Shown: positions 20,968 to 28,639 of the stretch, piece by piece
Layout of the letters: every line of letters starts with the position of its first letter
Numbering within the stretch: position 1 is the first letter of the stretch
IMG/VR virus record: IMGVR_UViG_3300037502_000902
Location: 1-29,677 of that record
Length of the DNA: 29,677 nt
Reading direction: 5' to 3' (one strand)
Source of the DNA: a virus
Position numbers and translations under genes: made by a program
Notes under the pieces: generated by a model
Database searches by the model: none
Told to the model about the DNA's origin: nothing
Seen by the model: only the letters and a program-made list of their open reading frames with translations

Positions 20968-22268
20968 AATGTCGGTGTTTGCGGTTCTTGAATTGCTGGA
21001 AGTCCAACCATCGCACGAATTTCGTTAACGGTCATTGTTTCAATTACTTTTTTTGCTAACTCTGGGTTCATAGTGTTTAAAGCGTCGTTAACTGCGCTTG
21101 TATTTTCGTCAAGTTCAACGATTGTTTCGTTTACGATTTGGAAATTGTTTATAGTAAAGTCCGCTTTAACATCTGCGATTTTTAACAAGTCGTTTACGAT
21201 GTCTTCGATAATATTTCTAAGTGGAATAATTGTGTTTTTTTCGAATATAATGTACGCTTGTTTTATGTCACTACCTGAGCCAAGTTTTCCACTTACACGA
21301 ATACCCATTAAGATAGGGTCGATAATATGAGCTTGACAAATCTTTGAATCTATGGACTCGGTAGTGTTTTGAAACAAGTTGTCGTTTGAATTTGTAGGAA
21401 TGCTTTCAATTTTAGGTAAACTTTCAGCGTTGTTTGCAAAGAATGCTATTGCTTTACCACCGTTTTGTGCGCCTTTCGCCTTGTCAATAGTGTTTTTGAT
21501 TGCTATTTTCTCCTCTTCGCTCTGTGGCTTTTTAGGAAACATCATTGCAAACGATGGAAAAATTGAGTTTATTATATTACTCTTTTGCAAGTAACTCATT
21601 TCACCGTCTAAAAACGCCCAATTCATTGCGCTCGAATATTGCGGTAACGGGTAAACGTCTTGTCCGACTGATTTATTTTCGTAAACATACAAGCATTCAC
21701 GTTGTTTAATATTCCATCGGTAAGGCTTTATTTCTTTAATATCAATTTGACTGCTCCAATCCTCGCAAATAAAGTAGGTTTCACCGTATTTGTCTTTACG
21801 AATCTTTTCAGCTCCGATGTGTTTGATTTTAATTAGGTCTCCAATTTGGTTAAAGCAAAGGTAAAAGTAAGCCCTATTGTGAATAATAACGTCTTTCGTT
21901 AGTACGGGAACAAGCTGTTTTAAGTTAGTGCGCTTGTCAAAGGTATAAACGTCTACTTTTTCCGTTGCTGTTGCGTTCTTGTCTACTGTTAATTCAAAGC
22001 CACCACCGACCGCAGCGTTTGTTTTATAATCCACTATAGCACCGTGTAAAGGTGATGTGTAATACATTTGATTTAATAGCTGTGGATAAAGGTCGTCGCT
22101 TCCGAATCTAATTCGACCGTTAACAACTTGTCTTGAGTTTACGTAAGGTAGTGAAAGGTTACCTTCACCTACTCTTAAAAACGGTGTTGAGAACGCTTGG
22201 TAGTTATTACCTTGAACAACTTCAACGCTGTCTTTTTTACCTCCGATTTCTATTCCGAATATTTTCAT
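20964..22268 (-). CDS. Portal protein
   Basis: The dodecameric portal ring at the capsid vertex is the channel for DNA. At 434 residues it agrees with portals of Bacteroidota siphoviruses. Supporting motifs are FGSDDLYPQLLNQMYYTSPL and the next helix GAIVDYKTNAAVGGGFEL in the N-terminal third, an internal wing region with LTKDVIIHNRAYFYLCFNQ, and a C-terminal helical part with LGSGSDIKQAYIIFEKNTI and TMNPELAKKVIETMTVNEIR. It lies between a small structural gene and the connector gene. Unlike the usual phage order, terminase genes are far away (7 kb region) and the portal is transcribed after the capsid gene. Confidence 0.88.
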   Translation of the reverse strand: MKIFGIEIGGKKDSVEVVQGNNYQAFSTPFLRVGEGNLSLPYVNSRQVVNGRIRFGSDDLYPQLLNQMYYTSPLHGAIVDYKTNAAVGGGFELTVDKNATATEKVDVYTFDKRTNLKQLVPVLTKDVIIHNRAYFYLCFNQIGDLIKIKHIGAEKIRKDKYGETYFICEDWSSQIDIKEIKPYRWNIKQRECLYVYENKSVGQDVYPLPQYSSAMNWAFLDGEMSYLQKSNIINSIFPSFAMMFPKKPQSEEEKIAIKNTIDKAKGAQNGGKAIAFFANNAESLPKIESIPTNSNDNLFQNTTESIDSKICQAHIIDPILMGIRVSGKLGSGSDIKQAYIIFEKNTIIPLRNIIEDIVNDLLKIADVKADFTINNFQIVNETIVELDENTSAVNDALNTMNPELAKKVIETMTVNEIRAMVGLPAIQEPQTPTL

Positions 22269-22271
22269 AAA

Positions 22272-22622
22272 TTAATCATATATTGAACTTGGTGCGTCAC
22301 CATTAACCACCATTCGACCTTCCTCAACTAAATTCAAACCGTTTGCATTCGTGTTTGGGTCAACTATTATTGGCACGGGACTTTCGTAAACTTTGTATGT
22401 ATATTGACCTATAATTAAAGTCAAGTCAACGCCTTCCTCTAAAGTAAATAAATTGTACCGATAAGTGTAAGGTGACGTGTCAACTCCTACCCAGTAAATC
22501 GGTTGTGCTTCCGTGTTAAATTCGTTTTCAAAGACGAACAGCCAAAAAGGGGTGTTAAGCGTTGCGCTCTCACTTAATGTTAATACAAACGTGTTTATTT
22601 CGCCTTTGTCTAAATAAATCAT
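22272..22622 (-). CDS. Small structural protein (116 aa)
   Basis: I place the start at 22622 (MIYLDKGEINTFVLTLSES): the longer frame to 22679 runs into the terminator behind the tail tube gene. The protein is beta-rich (FWLFVFENEF, TYRYNLFTL, LIIGQYTYKVYE) and ends LVEEGRMVVNGD. Proteins of this type are common in head-tail regions of Bacteroidota phages; a decoration or connector role is inferred. It is followed by the portal gene after 3 bases. Confidence 0.7.
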   Translation of the reverse strand: MIYLDKGEINTFVLTLSESATLNTPFWLFVFENEFNTEAQPIYWVGVDTSPYTYRYNLFTLEEGVDLTLIIGQYTYKVYESPVPIIVDPNTNANGLNLVEEGRMVVNGDAPSSIYD

Positions 22623-22663
22623 CTTAATAGATAATGGGGTTAATAGTGTGTTTGTTATAAAAC

Positions 22664-22689
22664 AAAAAACCCCCGACAAAAATCGAGGG
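22664..22689 (-). terminator. Intrinsic terminator after the tail tube gene
   Basis: On the minus strand CCCTCGA, loop TTTTTG, TCGGGGG forms a 7-bp stem (one G-T pair), then six T. It lies 20 bases after the tail tube stop. Confidence 0.88.
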
Positions 22690-22709
22690 TCTTAAGTTGT
22701 TTGCGTGGT

Positions 22710-23216
22710 TTATATTACCGTTGGAATAACGTCAGGGTCAACCTCGTAAGCCAAGTTTTCAGCTTCCGCAGTCAATACAAGTGAGTATTTAGAACCGTCA
22801 GCTTTCGCCGTTCCTGAACCTTCACCGTAAGCAGTTACCTGAACTTTTTCAAAATACCAATACTTACCGTTTCCATCAAGAACGATTACTGCAAGGTCTC
22901 TTTGACCTTCGCCAAGAATTTTGATTGCTCTTGACTTCGCTCCTTCGCGTCTGTGGAACATTAAGTTAATTGTTTGAGTAACGAAAGACGAACCGTTAAT
23001 CAAGTCGATTGCAGCTTCTTCTGTGTAGTTTGAAGTGTTACGTCTGAACTCAAATTCTTCGAAGTCAGCAGTTACCGTTATCGCTGTTATAATCCAGTTT
23101 GGAATATCCTCTGTAACCGCTGTTACATTCTCTTGGTCGTTAATATAAATTTTGGTAATCGAACCGATGTTATTATCACATCCTTTTACGATTGCCTCTA
23201 AAGTTGTACAAGCCAT
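22710..23216 (-). CDS. Major tail tube protein
   Basis: This 168-residue protein begins MACTTLEAIVKGCDNNIGSI, the typical start of tail tube proteins in Bacteroidota siphoviruses, and has a beta pattern throughout (ITAITVTADFEEFEFRRNTS, then KSRAIKILGEGQRDLAVIVL and WYFEKVQVTAYGEGSG). It forms the stacked rings of the tail around the tape measure. It lies between the capsid gene and its own terminator, a single-gene unit that suits a very abundant protein. No promoter was found in the short gap after the capsid terminator, so readthrough from the capsid gene probably supplies its message. Confidence 0.85.
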   Translation of the reverse strand: MACTTLEAIVKGCDNNIGSITKIYINDQENVTAVTEDIPNWIITAITVTADFEEFEFRRNTSNYTEEAAIDLINGSSFVTQTINLMFHRREGAKSRAIKILGEGQRDLAVIVLDGNGKYWYFEKVQVTAYGEGSGTAKADGSKYSLVLTAEAENLAYEVDPDVIPTVI

Positions 23217-23229
23217 ATTTTAAAGTATT

Positions 23230-23261
23230 AAAAAAGGGGTAAGGGATAACCCCACCCCCTT
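23230..23261 (-). terminator. Intrinsic terminator between capsid and tail tube genes
   Basis: On the minus strand a G/C-rich arm (AAGGGGGTGGGG), loop TTAT and CCCTTACCCCTT form a long stem with one bulge, then six T. Only 14 bases separate the T run from the tail tube ATG, so it likely acts as a partial terminator. Confidence 0.82.
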
Positions 23262-23281
23262 CAAATTATTAATTAAATTAA

Positions 23282-24214
23282 TTAGTCAAAACAGATGTTA
23301 TAAACTACTATTTCAGCTGGGTTAGTGTAGTAGAAACCTACTTTCATATTTGCACGAGTTCTCAAGTAAGGCTCTGCAACTGTGTCAGTAAGGTTAACCG
23401 CTTTCAACGCTTTGCTATCTCCTTCACCATCGAATGCGTAGATAAGGTTAGACTTAAGTGTCAATACCATTGTGTCGTTTGGCATACCGTCAGCAACTAC
23501 AACTTTAACACCTAAGAAAGTTAAACCTAAAGGAAGTGTCACGTAAGTTTGAGTGTTACCACTAGCAGCAGCCAACTCATACGCAGCAGCAACGTTTGAA
23601 GAAACATAAAATCTCAAGTCAGCTTTCTTACGGATAACCGCAGGAGGTAAAGAAGTATATACAGCAGTCATTTGAGCGATTACGTTAGTTGAATCAATTA
23701 CACCCGCATAAAGACCAGCAGCTATGTTTTCATCACCACAAAGTTTAACTAGATAACCGTCACACAAAGAAAGCACAGGGTCTTCCCCAGTTGTGTCACC
23801 TTGCCAACGGATAAGCTCTAAATCTTCTTGGATCTTCAAAGACATTTCATTCCAATAGTAGTTCATAAAAGAAGCAACTGTGAAATCTCCGTTAGAACCT
23901 TGAGCCATTTGCAAAGAAACAAAAGACTGCTCTAAATCAAACTGACAAATTTGAGCCATTGCAGACAAAGGACATACATCGATGTCGATTGCATCAAGTG
24001 AATCGTTAGGCGCTGTAAAGTTACAGTTTGAAGCTGCAAGGATTTTACCGAAAGCAACGTTAGCAAGTTTAGTAGCTGACTTAATTCCAGGCAAAGTACG
24101 GTAATTGTCAACAAGGTCTTCTGTTAAATAAGCACGAGAGTAAAACTCGTCAGGGTTAGCACACAAAAGTGCGTTTGTTTCGATGTCCAAATCGAATTTT
24201 AATTTTCTGTTCAT
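23282..24214 (-). CDS. Major capsid protein (HK97 fold)
   Basis: This is the main shell protein. The 310 residues show features of HK97-type capsid proteins: an N-arm region, a central spine part with FVSSNVAAAYELAAAS-like helix segments (about 195-215), TYVTLPLGLTFLGVKVVVAD and GMPNDTMVLTLKSNLIYAFD near the end, which are typical A-domain/P-domain patterns in Bacteroidota phages. No long scaffold (delta) domain is present, which fits the scaffold tail on the upstream protease. It starts one base after the protease gene and is followed by a strong terminator. Confidence 0.9.
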   Translation of the reverse strand: MNRKLKFDLDIETNALLCANPDEFYSRAYLTEDLVDNYRTLPGIKSATKLANVAFGKILAASNCNFTAPNDSLDAIDIDVCPLSAMAQICQFDLEQSFVSLQMAQGSNGDFTVASFMNYYWNEMSLKIQEDLELIRWQGDTTGEDPVLSLCDGYLVKLCGDENIAAGLYAGVIDSTNVIAQMTAVYTSLPPAVIRKKADLRFYVSSNVAAAYELAAASGNTQTYVTLPLGLTFLGVKVVVADGMPNDTMVLTLKSNLIYAFDGEGDSKALKAVNLTDTVAEPYLRTRANMKVGFYYTNPAEIVVYNICFD

Positions 24215-24215
24215 T

Positions 24216-25181
24216 TTAGTTTTCTTTAAATAATTGTCTGTATTTTTTTAGCGTTTCAATTGCGGAAAATTTTTGCTCCGACAATTCAACTTCTTCTTCT
24301 TCCGTTTCTTCAACAACGGGAATCAATGCTTTTACTTCTGCGATAGCTTTCATTAACTCGGTAGCCATTGCATCTAAAACAGGTTGCACGATAGCAAGAA
24401 CCGCTTCAGAATCTGTTTGAGGGTCAACCGCCATTGCGATTTCTTCTTCAACTTTTTCTTCAACTTCCGCTGCCACAACCTCTTCGGCTTCAACTTCAGC
24501 TTCAACAACTTCTTCAGCCATTTCCGCTTCCATTTCCGCTGGAACTTCTTCCTTAATCTCGATAATTTCTCCGTCTTTTACAACGTAGATTTTACCCTCA
24601 ATCAAGTGTTCACCGTCAGGTAATTTCATAGAAAATTTATTTATATTATTACTTAATTTAAGACCTAAAAAACCCTCAATTGAGAAGCCGACTTGGTCTT
24701 TATTTACCAACTCTTGGTAATATTTTTTGTCTGTAATTTGTGCGGTTAACATTAAAGTCCCTTTAGGAACTTCGATACCGTATGTTGAATACGACTTGTC
24801 CTCTTTCGGATTGTCAACTATCCAAGCCTCTAAAATGTAAGCGGGTACTTTCTTTTCTGTATGTTCAAGGTTAAACAAGTTTTGATTATTCAAGTCTTGC
24901 ATGAACTTAGAGTAAATGTTTTCAATCTCTTGTTCGGTAAATTGAACGTAATACTCTTCACCCTCGTCGTTTCGATAGATGTTCATTGGAATCATCGCTG
25001 GTGCAACAATCCTCATTTTTGGTTCGTCTTTAAAAAAGAAATTTTCAACAGCTTTAAACGCCATACCTTTAACCATAACGGCGGGCTTTGACGTGAACGC
25101 TATCATATCAATACCGAGTTCTTCGCCTTCGCTATATTCTTCGTCGATAGTTATTTTGTAAAGTGGTAACTCCTCTTTCAT
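24216..25181 (-). CDS. XkdF-type prohead protease fused to scaffold
   Basis: This 321-residue protein joins a serine protease to an internal scaffold. Residues 100-175 have FNLEHTEK with H107, ILEAWIVDNPKEDKSYSTYG, a KGTLML strand and VGFSIEGFLGL with Ser167, the pattern of XkdF-like prohead proteases. From about 210 to 300 the sequence is very rich in Glu, Ala and Val (an acidic coil), and it ends with a helix (FSAIETLKKYRQLFKEN) that could contact the capsid protein. The scaffold would be removed by the protease after assembly. The start follows CTATTAT by 6 bases, and the capsid gene follows after one base. Confidence 0.85.
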   Translation of the reverse strand: MKEELPLYKITIDEEYSEGEELGIDMIAFTSKPAVMVKGMAFKAVENFFFKDEPKMRIVAPAMIPMNIYRNDEGEEYYVQFTEQEIENIYSKFMQDLNNQNLFNLEHTEKKVPAYILEAWIVDNPKEDKSYSTYGIEVPKGTLMLTAQITDKKYYQELVNKDQVGFSIEGFLGLKLSNNINKFSMKLPDGEHLIEGKIYVVKDGEIIEIKEEVPAEMEAEMAEEVVEAEVEAEEVVAAEVEEKVEEEIAMAVDPQTDSEAVLAIVQPVLDAMATELMKAIAEVKALIPVVEETEEEEVELSEQKFSAIETLKKYRQLFKEN

Positions 25182-25221
25182 TACTAAATAATAGGTGTTA
25201 TTTTATAAGTGTTATTTTTTT

Positions 25222-25229
25222 TATATTTG
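25222..25229 (+). promoter_or_regulatory. Host-type -7 box for the plus-strand gene pair
   Basis: TATATTTG fits TAnnTTTG and ends 12 bases before the ATG at 25242, so the transcript would have a very short leader. No TTTG is found 19 bases upstream. It is also the reason for choosing 25242 over the in-frame ATG at 25209, which lies upstream of this box. Confidence 0.55.
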
Positions 25230-25241
25230 TTAAAAAAAGTT

Positions 25242-25808
25242 ATGTTAAAAATCGGAAGTAAAGAAGTGCCAAACGTTATCAATGAACTATCAATTGAACA
25301 GTTTGAAAAGGTTTCAGAAATAACCAGCCAAGAATTAGACGCCTTTGAAAAGTGGGTAACTATATTCGTGTTTTTGGGTGCTGATGAAACAGAGGTTAAC
25401 GAGTTAGAGTTTACTGAATTCAAAGACAAGGTAAAAGAGTTTAATGCTATCACTTACAAAGCATCAAAGAAGTTTTTAAAGTCGTTTGAACTTGAAGGCT
25501 ATACCTACAAAAGCCACGATAAGAAGCTTACTATTTCGGTTCGTGATATGAAACATATTGAAAAAATAATCAAGAATAATCCTAACAGCTATATTTCTAA
25601 AGTTATCGCGGTGCTATTTAAACGAACGGATTTAAAAGACCAAGAACACTACACGGACGCTCACATCAAACACAAAGCAAACCTATTCAAGAAACTAAAC
25701 GCTGAATTTACACTTCCTTATATTGCTTTTATAGGTGAGAAAATGAAAGACACCGCTAAACAAATCAATGATGAAGTTGCCAAAGGGTTGGAATCAAATA
25801 ACGGTTAA
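25242..25808 (+). CDS. Tail assembly chaperone-like protein A (188 aa)
   Basis: It is the first of two plus-strand genes, starting MLKIGSKEVPNVINELSIEQ. The opening motif (VPNVINELSIEQFEKVSEIT, then AFEKWVTIFVFLG and TEVNELEFTEFKDKVKEF) matches that of the next protein (LPKGWNQITVNQFTELASLE, VETLSILLD, YDLEVDELNNVLKDLNWL), so the two are paralogues. A pair of small overlapping genes between tail genes, upstream in map terms of the tape measure, is the classic place for tail assembly chaperones, which fold the tape measure before tube growth. Chaperone function is inference; paralogy is seen directly. Confidence 0.7.
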   Translation: MLKIGSKEVPNVINELSIEQFEKVSEITSQELDAFEKWVTIFVFLGADETEVNELEFTEFKDKVKEFNAITYKASKKFLKSFELEGYTYKSHDKKLTISVRDMKHIEKIIKNNPNSYISKVIAVLFKRTDLKDQEHYTDAHIKHKANLFKKLNAEFTLPYIAFIGEKMKDTAKQINDEVAKGLESNNG

Positions 25809-26502
25809 CCAGTTTACCGAGTTAGCAAGTTTAGAGGAAAAGGATTTTGATAGCGTTTTCGAAATGCAAGTAGAGACGCTTTCAATTTTACTTGACGAAG
25901 ACCCCGAAGACCTTTACGACCTTGAAGTCGATGAACTAAACAACGTTTTAAAGGATTTGAATTGGCTAAGGTCTGAACCCCGTGTTAAAATCAACGAACA
26001 AATAGACAAATATAGTTTCAAACCATTCGACAAAATTACTTTAGGAGAATTTATAGATGCTGATTATTTCACAGTTAAAGACAAAATCGGTAATATTCCG
26101 ATTATTACAGCAATATTTTACAGGCAAACTAAATTAGACGAGTGGGGAAATCGTGTTTTTGAACCTTATAATTATAATTTATTCGAACGTTCAAATGTGT
26201 TTAAAGAAATACCAGTTACTGCGGTGTTTGGTTTAGTTTCCGAGTATCTTAAATTTCGTGATAATTTCACAAAGCAATACGAGAACTTATTTGCACCTCA
26301 ATTCGAAGACGATGAAGATACAACCGAACTAACCCCCGAAGAAAAAAAAGAAGTTGAAGCCGAAAAGAAAAAAAGTAAGTACGCTTGGGAATCTTTACTT
26401 TATAGTTTAGCTGGTGAGGACATAACCAAGATTAACGAAATTACCGACTTACCTTTAACTTTTGTGTTCAATATGTTATCAATGAAACACGTTCTTAATT
26501 AA
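25768..26502 (+). CDS. Tail assembly chaperone-like protein B (244 aa)
   Basis: It overlaps protein A by 41 bases in the +1 frame and starts at ATGATG (MMKLPKGWNQITVNQF). The first 70 residues are homologous to protein A. The middle has DKITLGEFIDADYFTVKDKI and PIITAIFYRQ, then a Glu/Lys-rich linker (about 195-215), and the end has WESLLYSLAGEDITKINEIT. An in-frame stop at 25744-25746 limits a possible frameshift fusion with A to 25747-25808; independent initiation is simpler. Its stop codon overlaps the stop of the minus-strand gene at 26499. Tail chaperone role is inferred from position and layout. Confidence 0.7.
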   Translation: MMKLPKGWNQITVNQFTELASLEEKDFDSVFEMQVETLSILLDEDPEDLYDLEVDELNNVLKDLNWLRSEPRVKINEQIDKYSFKPFDKITLGEFIDADYFTVKDKIGNIPIITAIFYRQTKLDEWGNRVFEPYNYNLFERSNVFKEIPVTAVFGLVSEYLKFRDNFTKQYENLFAPQFEDDEDTTELTPEEKKEVEAEKKKSKYAWESLLYSLAGEDITKINEITDLPLTFVFNMLSMKHVLN

Positions 26503-26930
26503 AAGAAAGCTGTTGTCGGTGCTGTTGGTAAATCTAGGTAAGGTGAATCAATCCAGTTAAATTGTATTTCAACTTTTGGATTATTTAAAATTGGTGCTAA
26601 ATCCAATAACGGATAAGTTTGAAATTGCCATTGAATATACTCATTTACTATTTCGCCTATTATCGCTTGAGTGTCTTGACGTTGTAACCATTTGTCAGTA
26701 ATTGAATAAGGTGGTATGCCGCGACTTGTTCCCTCATCTAGGAATAAATAATAATACATCGCGTTAATAGTAATCATTAACTCATTAATAACATCACCAC
26801 TTACCGCACTAATTTTAATTGAATCGTAAAGCGTTCCTTCGTCAATTAAACCAAGCGCACGAATTTCTTTTTGCAAAGACCTTGCAAGTTTGTTTCTTGT
26901 CGGGTATTTTACTTTAAACTTTTTAGCCAT
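26499..26930 (-). CDS. HK97 gp10-like head-tail protein (143 aa)
   Basis: The sequence has KLARSLQKEIRALGLIDEGT followed by LYDSIKISAV and a YYYLFLDEGTSRGIPP segment, as in HK97 gp10-type proteins, which begin with a helix, carry a [SD]GxLxxSI motif and a strand with xxxEfGT. They join head and tail or cap the tube. The end is variable and Pro-rich. It abuts the 75-residue gene upstream and converges with the plus-strand chaperone pair. Confidence 0.65.
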   Translation of the reverse strand: MAKKFKVKYPTRNKLARSLQKEIRALGLIDEGTLYDSIKISAVSGDVINELMITINAMYYYLFLDEGTSRGIPPYSITDKWLQRQDTQAIIGEIVNEYIQWQFQTYPLLDLAPILNNPKVEIQFNWIDSPYLDLPTAPTTAFF

Positions 26931-27158
26931 TTACACTTCGTATTTTTGTAGTTCGATTTCAACCCACGCTTTTACCTCGTCGTCGTTCCAAGTTATCTCG
27001 TAAGTAAAGCCGTTTAAAGTTACGCCAAATATAGCGTTTTCAGTTACAAGTTGAATTTCAACGGAACAAGTTTTGTCGTTTATAAAATCGTTTACATTAA
27101 CTACTATAACAGTAGGGTTCGTTATTTCAACATTGAATTGTTCAAATTTATAAGTCAT
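26931..27158 (-). CDS. Hypothetical structural-region protein (75 aa)
   Basis: Family not recognised. It is a small all-beta protein (VEITNPTVIVVNVNDF, CSVEIQLVTENAIFGVTLNG, FTYEITW) with an acidic end. It lies between the DUF1566 fusion gene and the gp10-like gene in the same direction, with its stop next to the next start, so a virion assembly role is likely but not proven. Confidence 0.65.
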   Translation of the reverse strand: MTYKFEQFNVEITNPTVIVVNVNDFINDKTCSVEIQLVTENAIFGVTLNGFTYEITWNDDEVKAWVEIELQKYEV

Positions 27159-27163
27159 ATTTT

Positions 27164-28639
27164 TTAAGTTAAAGTTGTTCCATTTACTGTAAAGTTTCTC
27201 ACTCCGACAAACCTTCCTGAAGCATTTGTTTTTGTACTGATTTGAATAATTCCACTTGAATTAATTGCCCAGTTATTTGTAGTTGTAAAACCCCAAGTTG
27301 TTGAAGTTTGAAACGCGTAACCTCCAAAATTAAAAGGTGCATAATTTAATGTAGATGTTAACCCCCAATTCATTATACTTGCGAATTCCATAATATTCGG
27401 AAGCCTCCACCCTGTTGTAAATCCTGTAACAGAAATTGTTAACGCTCCATCAACAGCAGCGTTCCAAGAAACATTTGAAGCGTTCGGTGTTCTATACCAA
27501 CCAAGAACGTTTGTGCCATTGTATGCACTCCAATCAATTACTATATTTTTAGTGTACGTTTGACCGCCTAACTCGTCTGTAAATCGGTTCGTGTTTCCAA
27601 ACGGATTGTTACTAGCTAAAACAGAAAACGATGTTGCTCGACCAGCTTCAATGTCGCCATCGTCGCCTGTTCGATAAGACGTTGTTTGACCCGTCTTCAT
27701 TAAGGTTGCACCAACAGGAGCAAAAGACGAAGTATTAATTACTGCGGTTACGTGGTTTGAATTACCGTTATAAGTTACCGACGTTGGATTTAAGTTGCTT
27801 CCGTTTTGGTCGTGAATTCGAATATCGAGTGGGTCAGTTGCGTGAATTGAAAACGGGAACGCTTGGTTAACAGTTAAATCATTATCAGCTACAAAATAAG
27901 TTTCAGTTGCACCGCTTGGTATAGCTTCAACGTGAATAGTACCGTCGTTTTCTTTTTTAATTTGTAGTGTTGCGTCAGGTGCAATTATTTGTTCAGTTGT
28001 TCCGCAATCAACTGACTCGGTAAGTAAAAGAGTTAAATCCGTGTTTACAAGGTTAATCGTTGCGGGTTCGCACTCGATAGGGTCAGGAACTTGAATCGTT
28101 AAACTCCCACCGCTTGGAATTGTACCTTCTTGAATATCTGTACCGTTTTCGTATTCTACTAAATAACTTGCTGGTTCACAACTTGGTGTTGATGGCGTAA
28201 TTGGTTCGACTGGAATAGCGCAGACGCTGTATTGGTCAACCTCAAATGTAAATGTACCAACCCATCCAGCAACATAGTCTAAATCGAAGTTGTTTAACGG
28301 TGTCATTGTAGGGTCAGTTATTACCGTTACGCTTAAATCACTTCCGTCTGTGTAATATAAATAAAGGTCGTTTAATATTAATTGACAATCACTTAAAATC
28401 GTGTTTATATTGGCTCGGTCTTTTTGAATAATGTCAACGCAATAAACCTCCAAAGTAAATACGTTCGTGTTCATTCCGCTTATCTCTGAGGTAGGAACAA
28501 CGTAAACCAAAGGGTAACGCTCGTCCATCGTTGAAAAGTTCGGCATCTGTTCTCTAAATTCACCGCCAAATTTCTTTACTTGTAAGTGAGCATTAAAGAA
28601 CGTTTCTAACTTATTTAATAGTACGTAATAACTTGTCAT
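27164..28639 (-). CDS. Tail protein with C-terminal DUF1566 lectin-like domain (491 aa)
   Basis: The N-terminal 145 residues (LLNKLETFFNAHLQVKKFGG, RYPLVYVVPTSEI, VFTLEVYCVDIIQKDRANIN) resemble tail terminator/completion proteins of Bacteroidota siphoviruses. A Pro/Thr linker and beta segments follow (about 145-330), then TGQTTSYRTGDDGDIEAGR and NPFGNTNRFTDELGGQTYT. The last 80 residues hold WRLPNIMEFASIMNWG and RFVGVRN, the signature of DUF1566 (a C-type-lectin-like fold). So a tail-tip or neck protein carries a surface-binding domain, perhaps for host glycans. Its start overlaps the tape measure stop by 4 bases. Confidence 0.75.
   Translation of the reverse strand: MTSYYVLLNKLETFFNAHLQVKKFGGEFREQMPNFSTMDERYPLVYVVPTSEISGMNTNVFTLEVYCVDIIQKDRANINTILSDCQLILNDLYLYYTDGSDLSVTVITDPTMTPLNNFDLDYVAGWVGTFTFEVDQYSVCAIPVEPITPSTPSCEPASYLVEYENGTDIQEGTIPSGGSLTIQVPDPIECEPATINLVNTDLTLLLTESVDCGTTEQIIAPDATLQIKKENDGTIHVEAIPSGATETYFVADNDLTVNQAFPFSIHATDPLDIRIHDQNGSNLNPTSVTYNGNSNHVTAVINTSSFAPVGATLMKTGQTTSYRTGDDGDIEAGRATSFSVLASNNPFGNTNRFTDELGGQTYTKNIVIDWSAYNGTNVLGWYRTPNASNVSWNAAVDGALTISVTGFTTGWRLPNIMEFASIMNWGLTSTLNYAPFNFGGYAFQTSTTWGFTTTNNWAINSSGIIQISTKTNASGRFVGVRNFTVNGTTLT

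Noticed and set aside
22622-22679. Longer start (22679) for the 116-residue structural protein
   Set aside because: These codons are the 3' arm and T run of the tail tube terminator.
24384-24623. Plus-strand frame rich in Phe/Asn/His
   Set aside because: This is the antisense of the Glu/Ala-rich scaffold region of the protease gene and not a gene.
25747-25808. Programmed frameshift joining the two plus-strand genes
   Set aside because: AAAGGGT is present but in the wrong phase for a standard -1 slip, the needed shift is +1 or -2, and the second gene has its own ATGATG start and a homologous N-terminus.
27164-28639. Diversity-generating retroelement target
   Set aside because: The DUF1566 domain invites the idea, but no reverse transcriptase or template repeat is seen anywhere in the genome.
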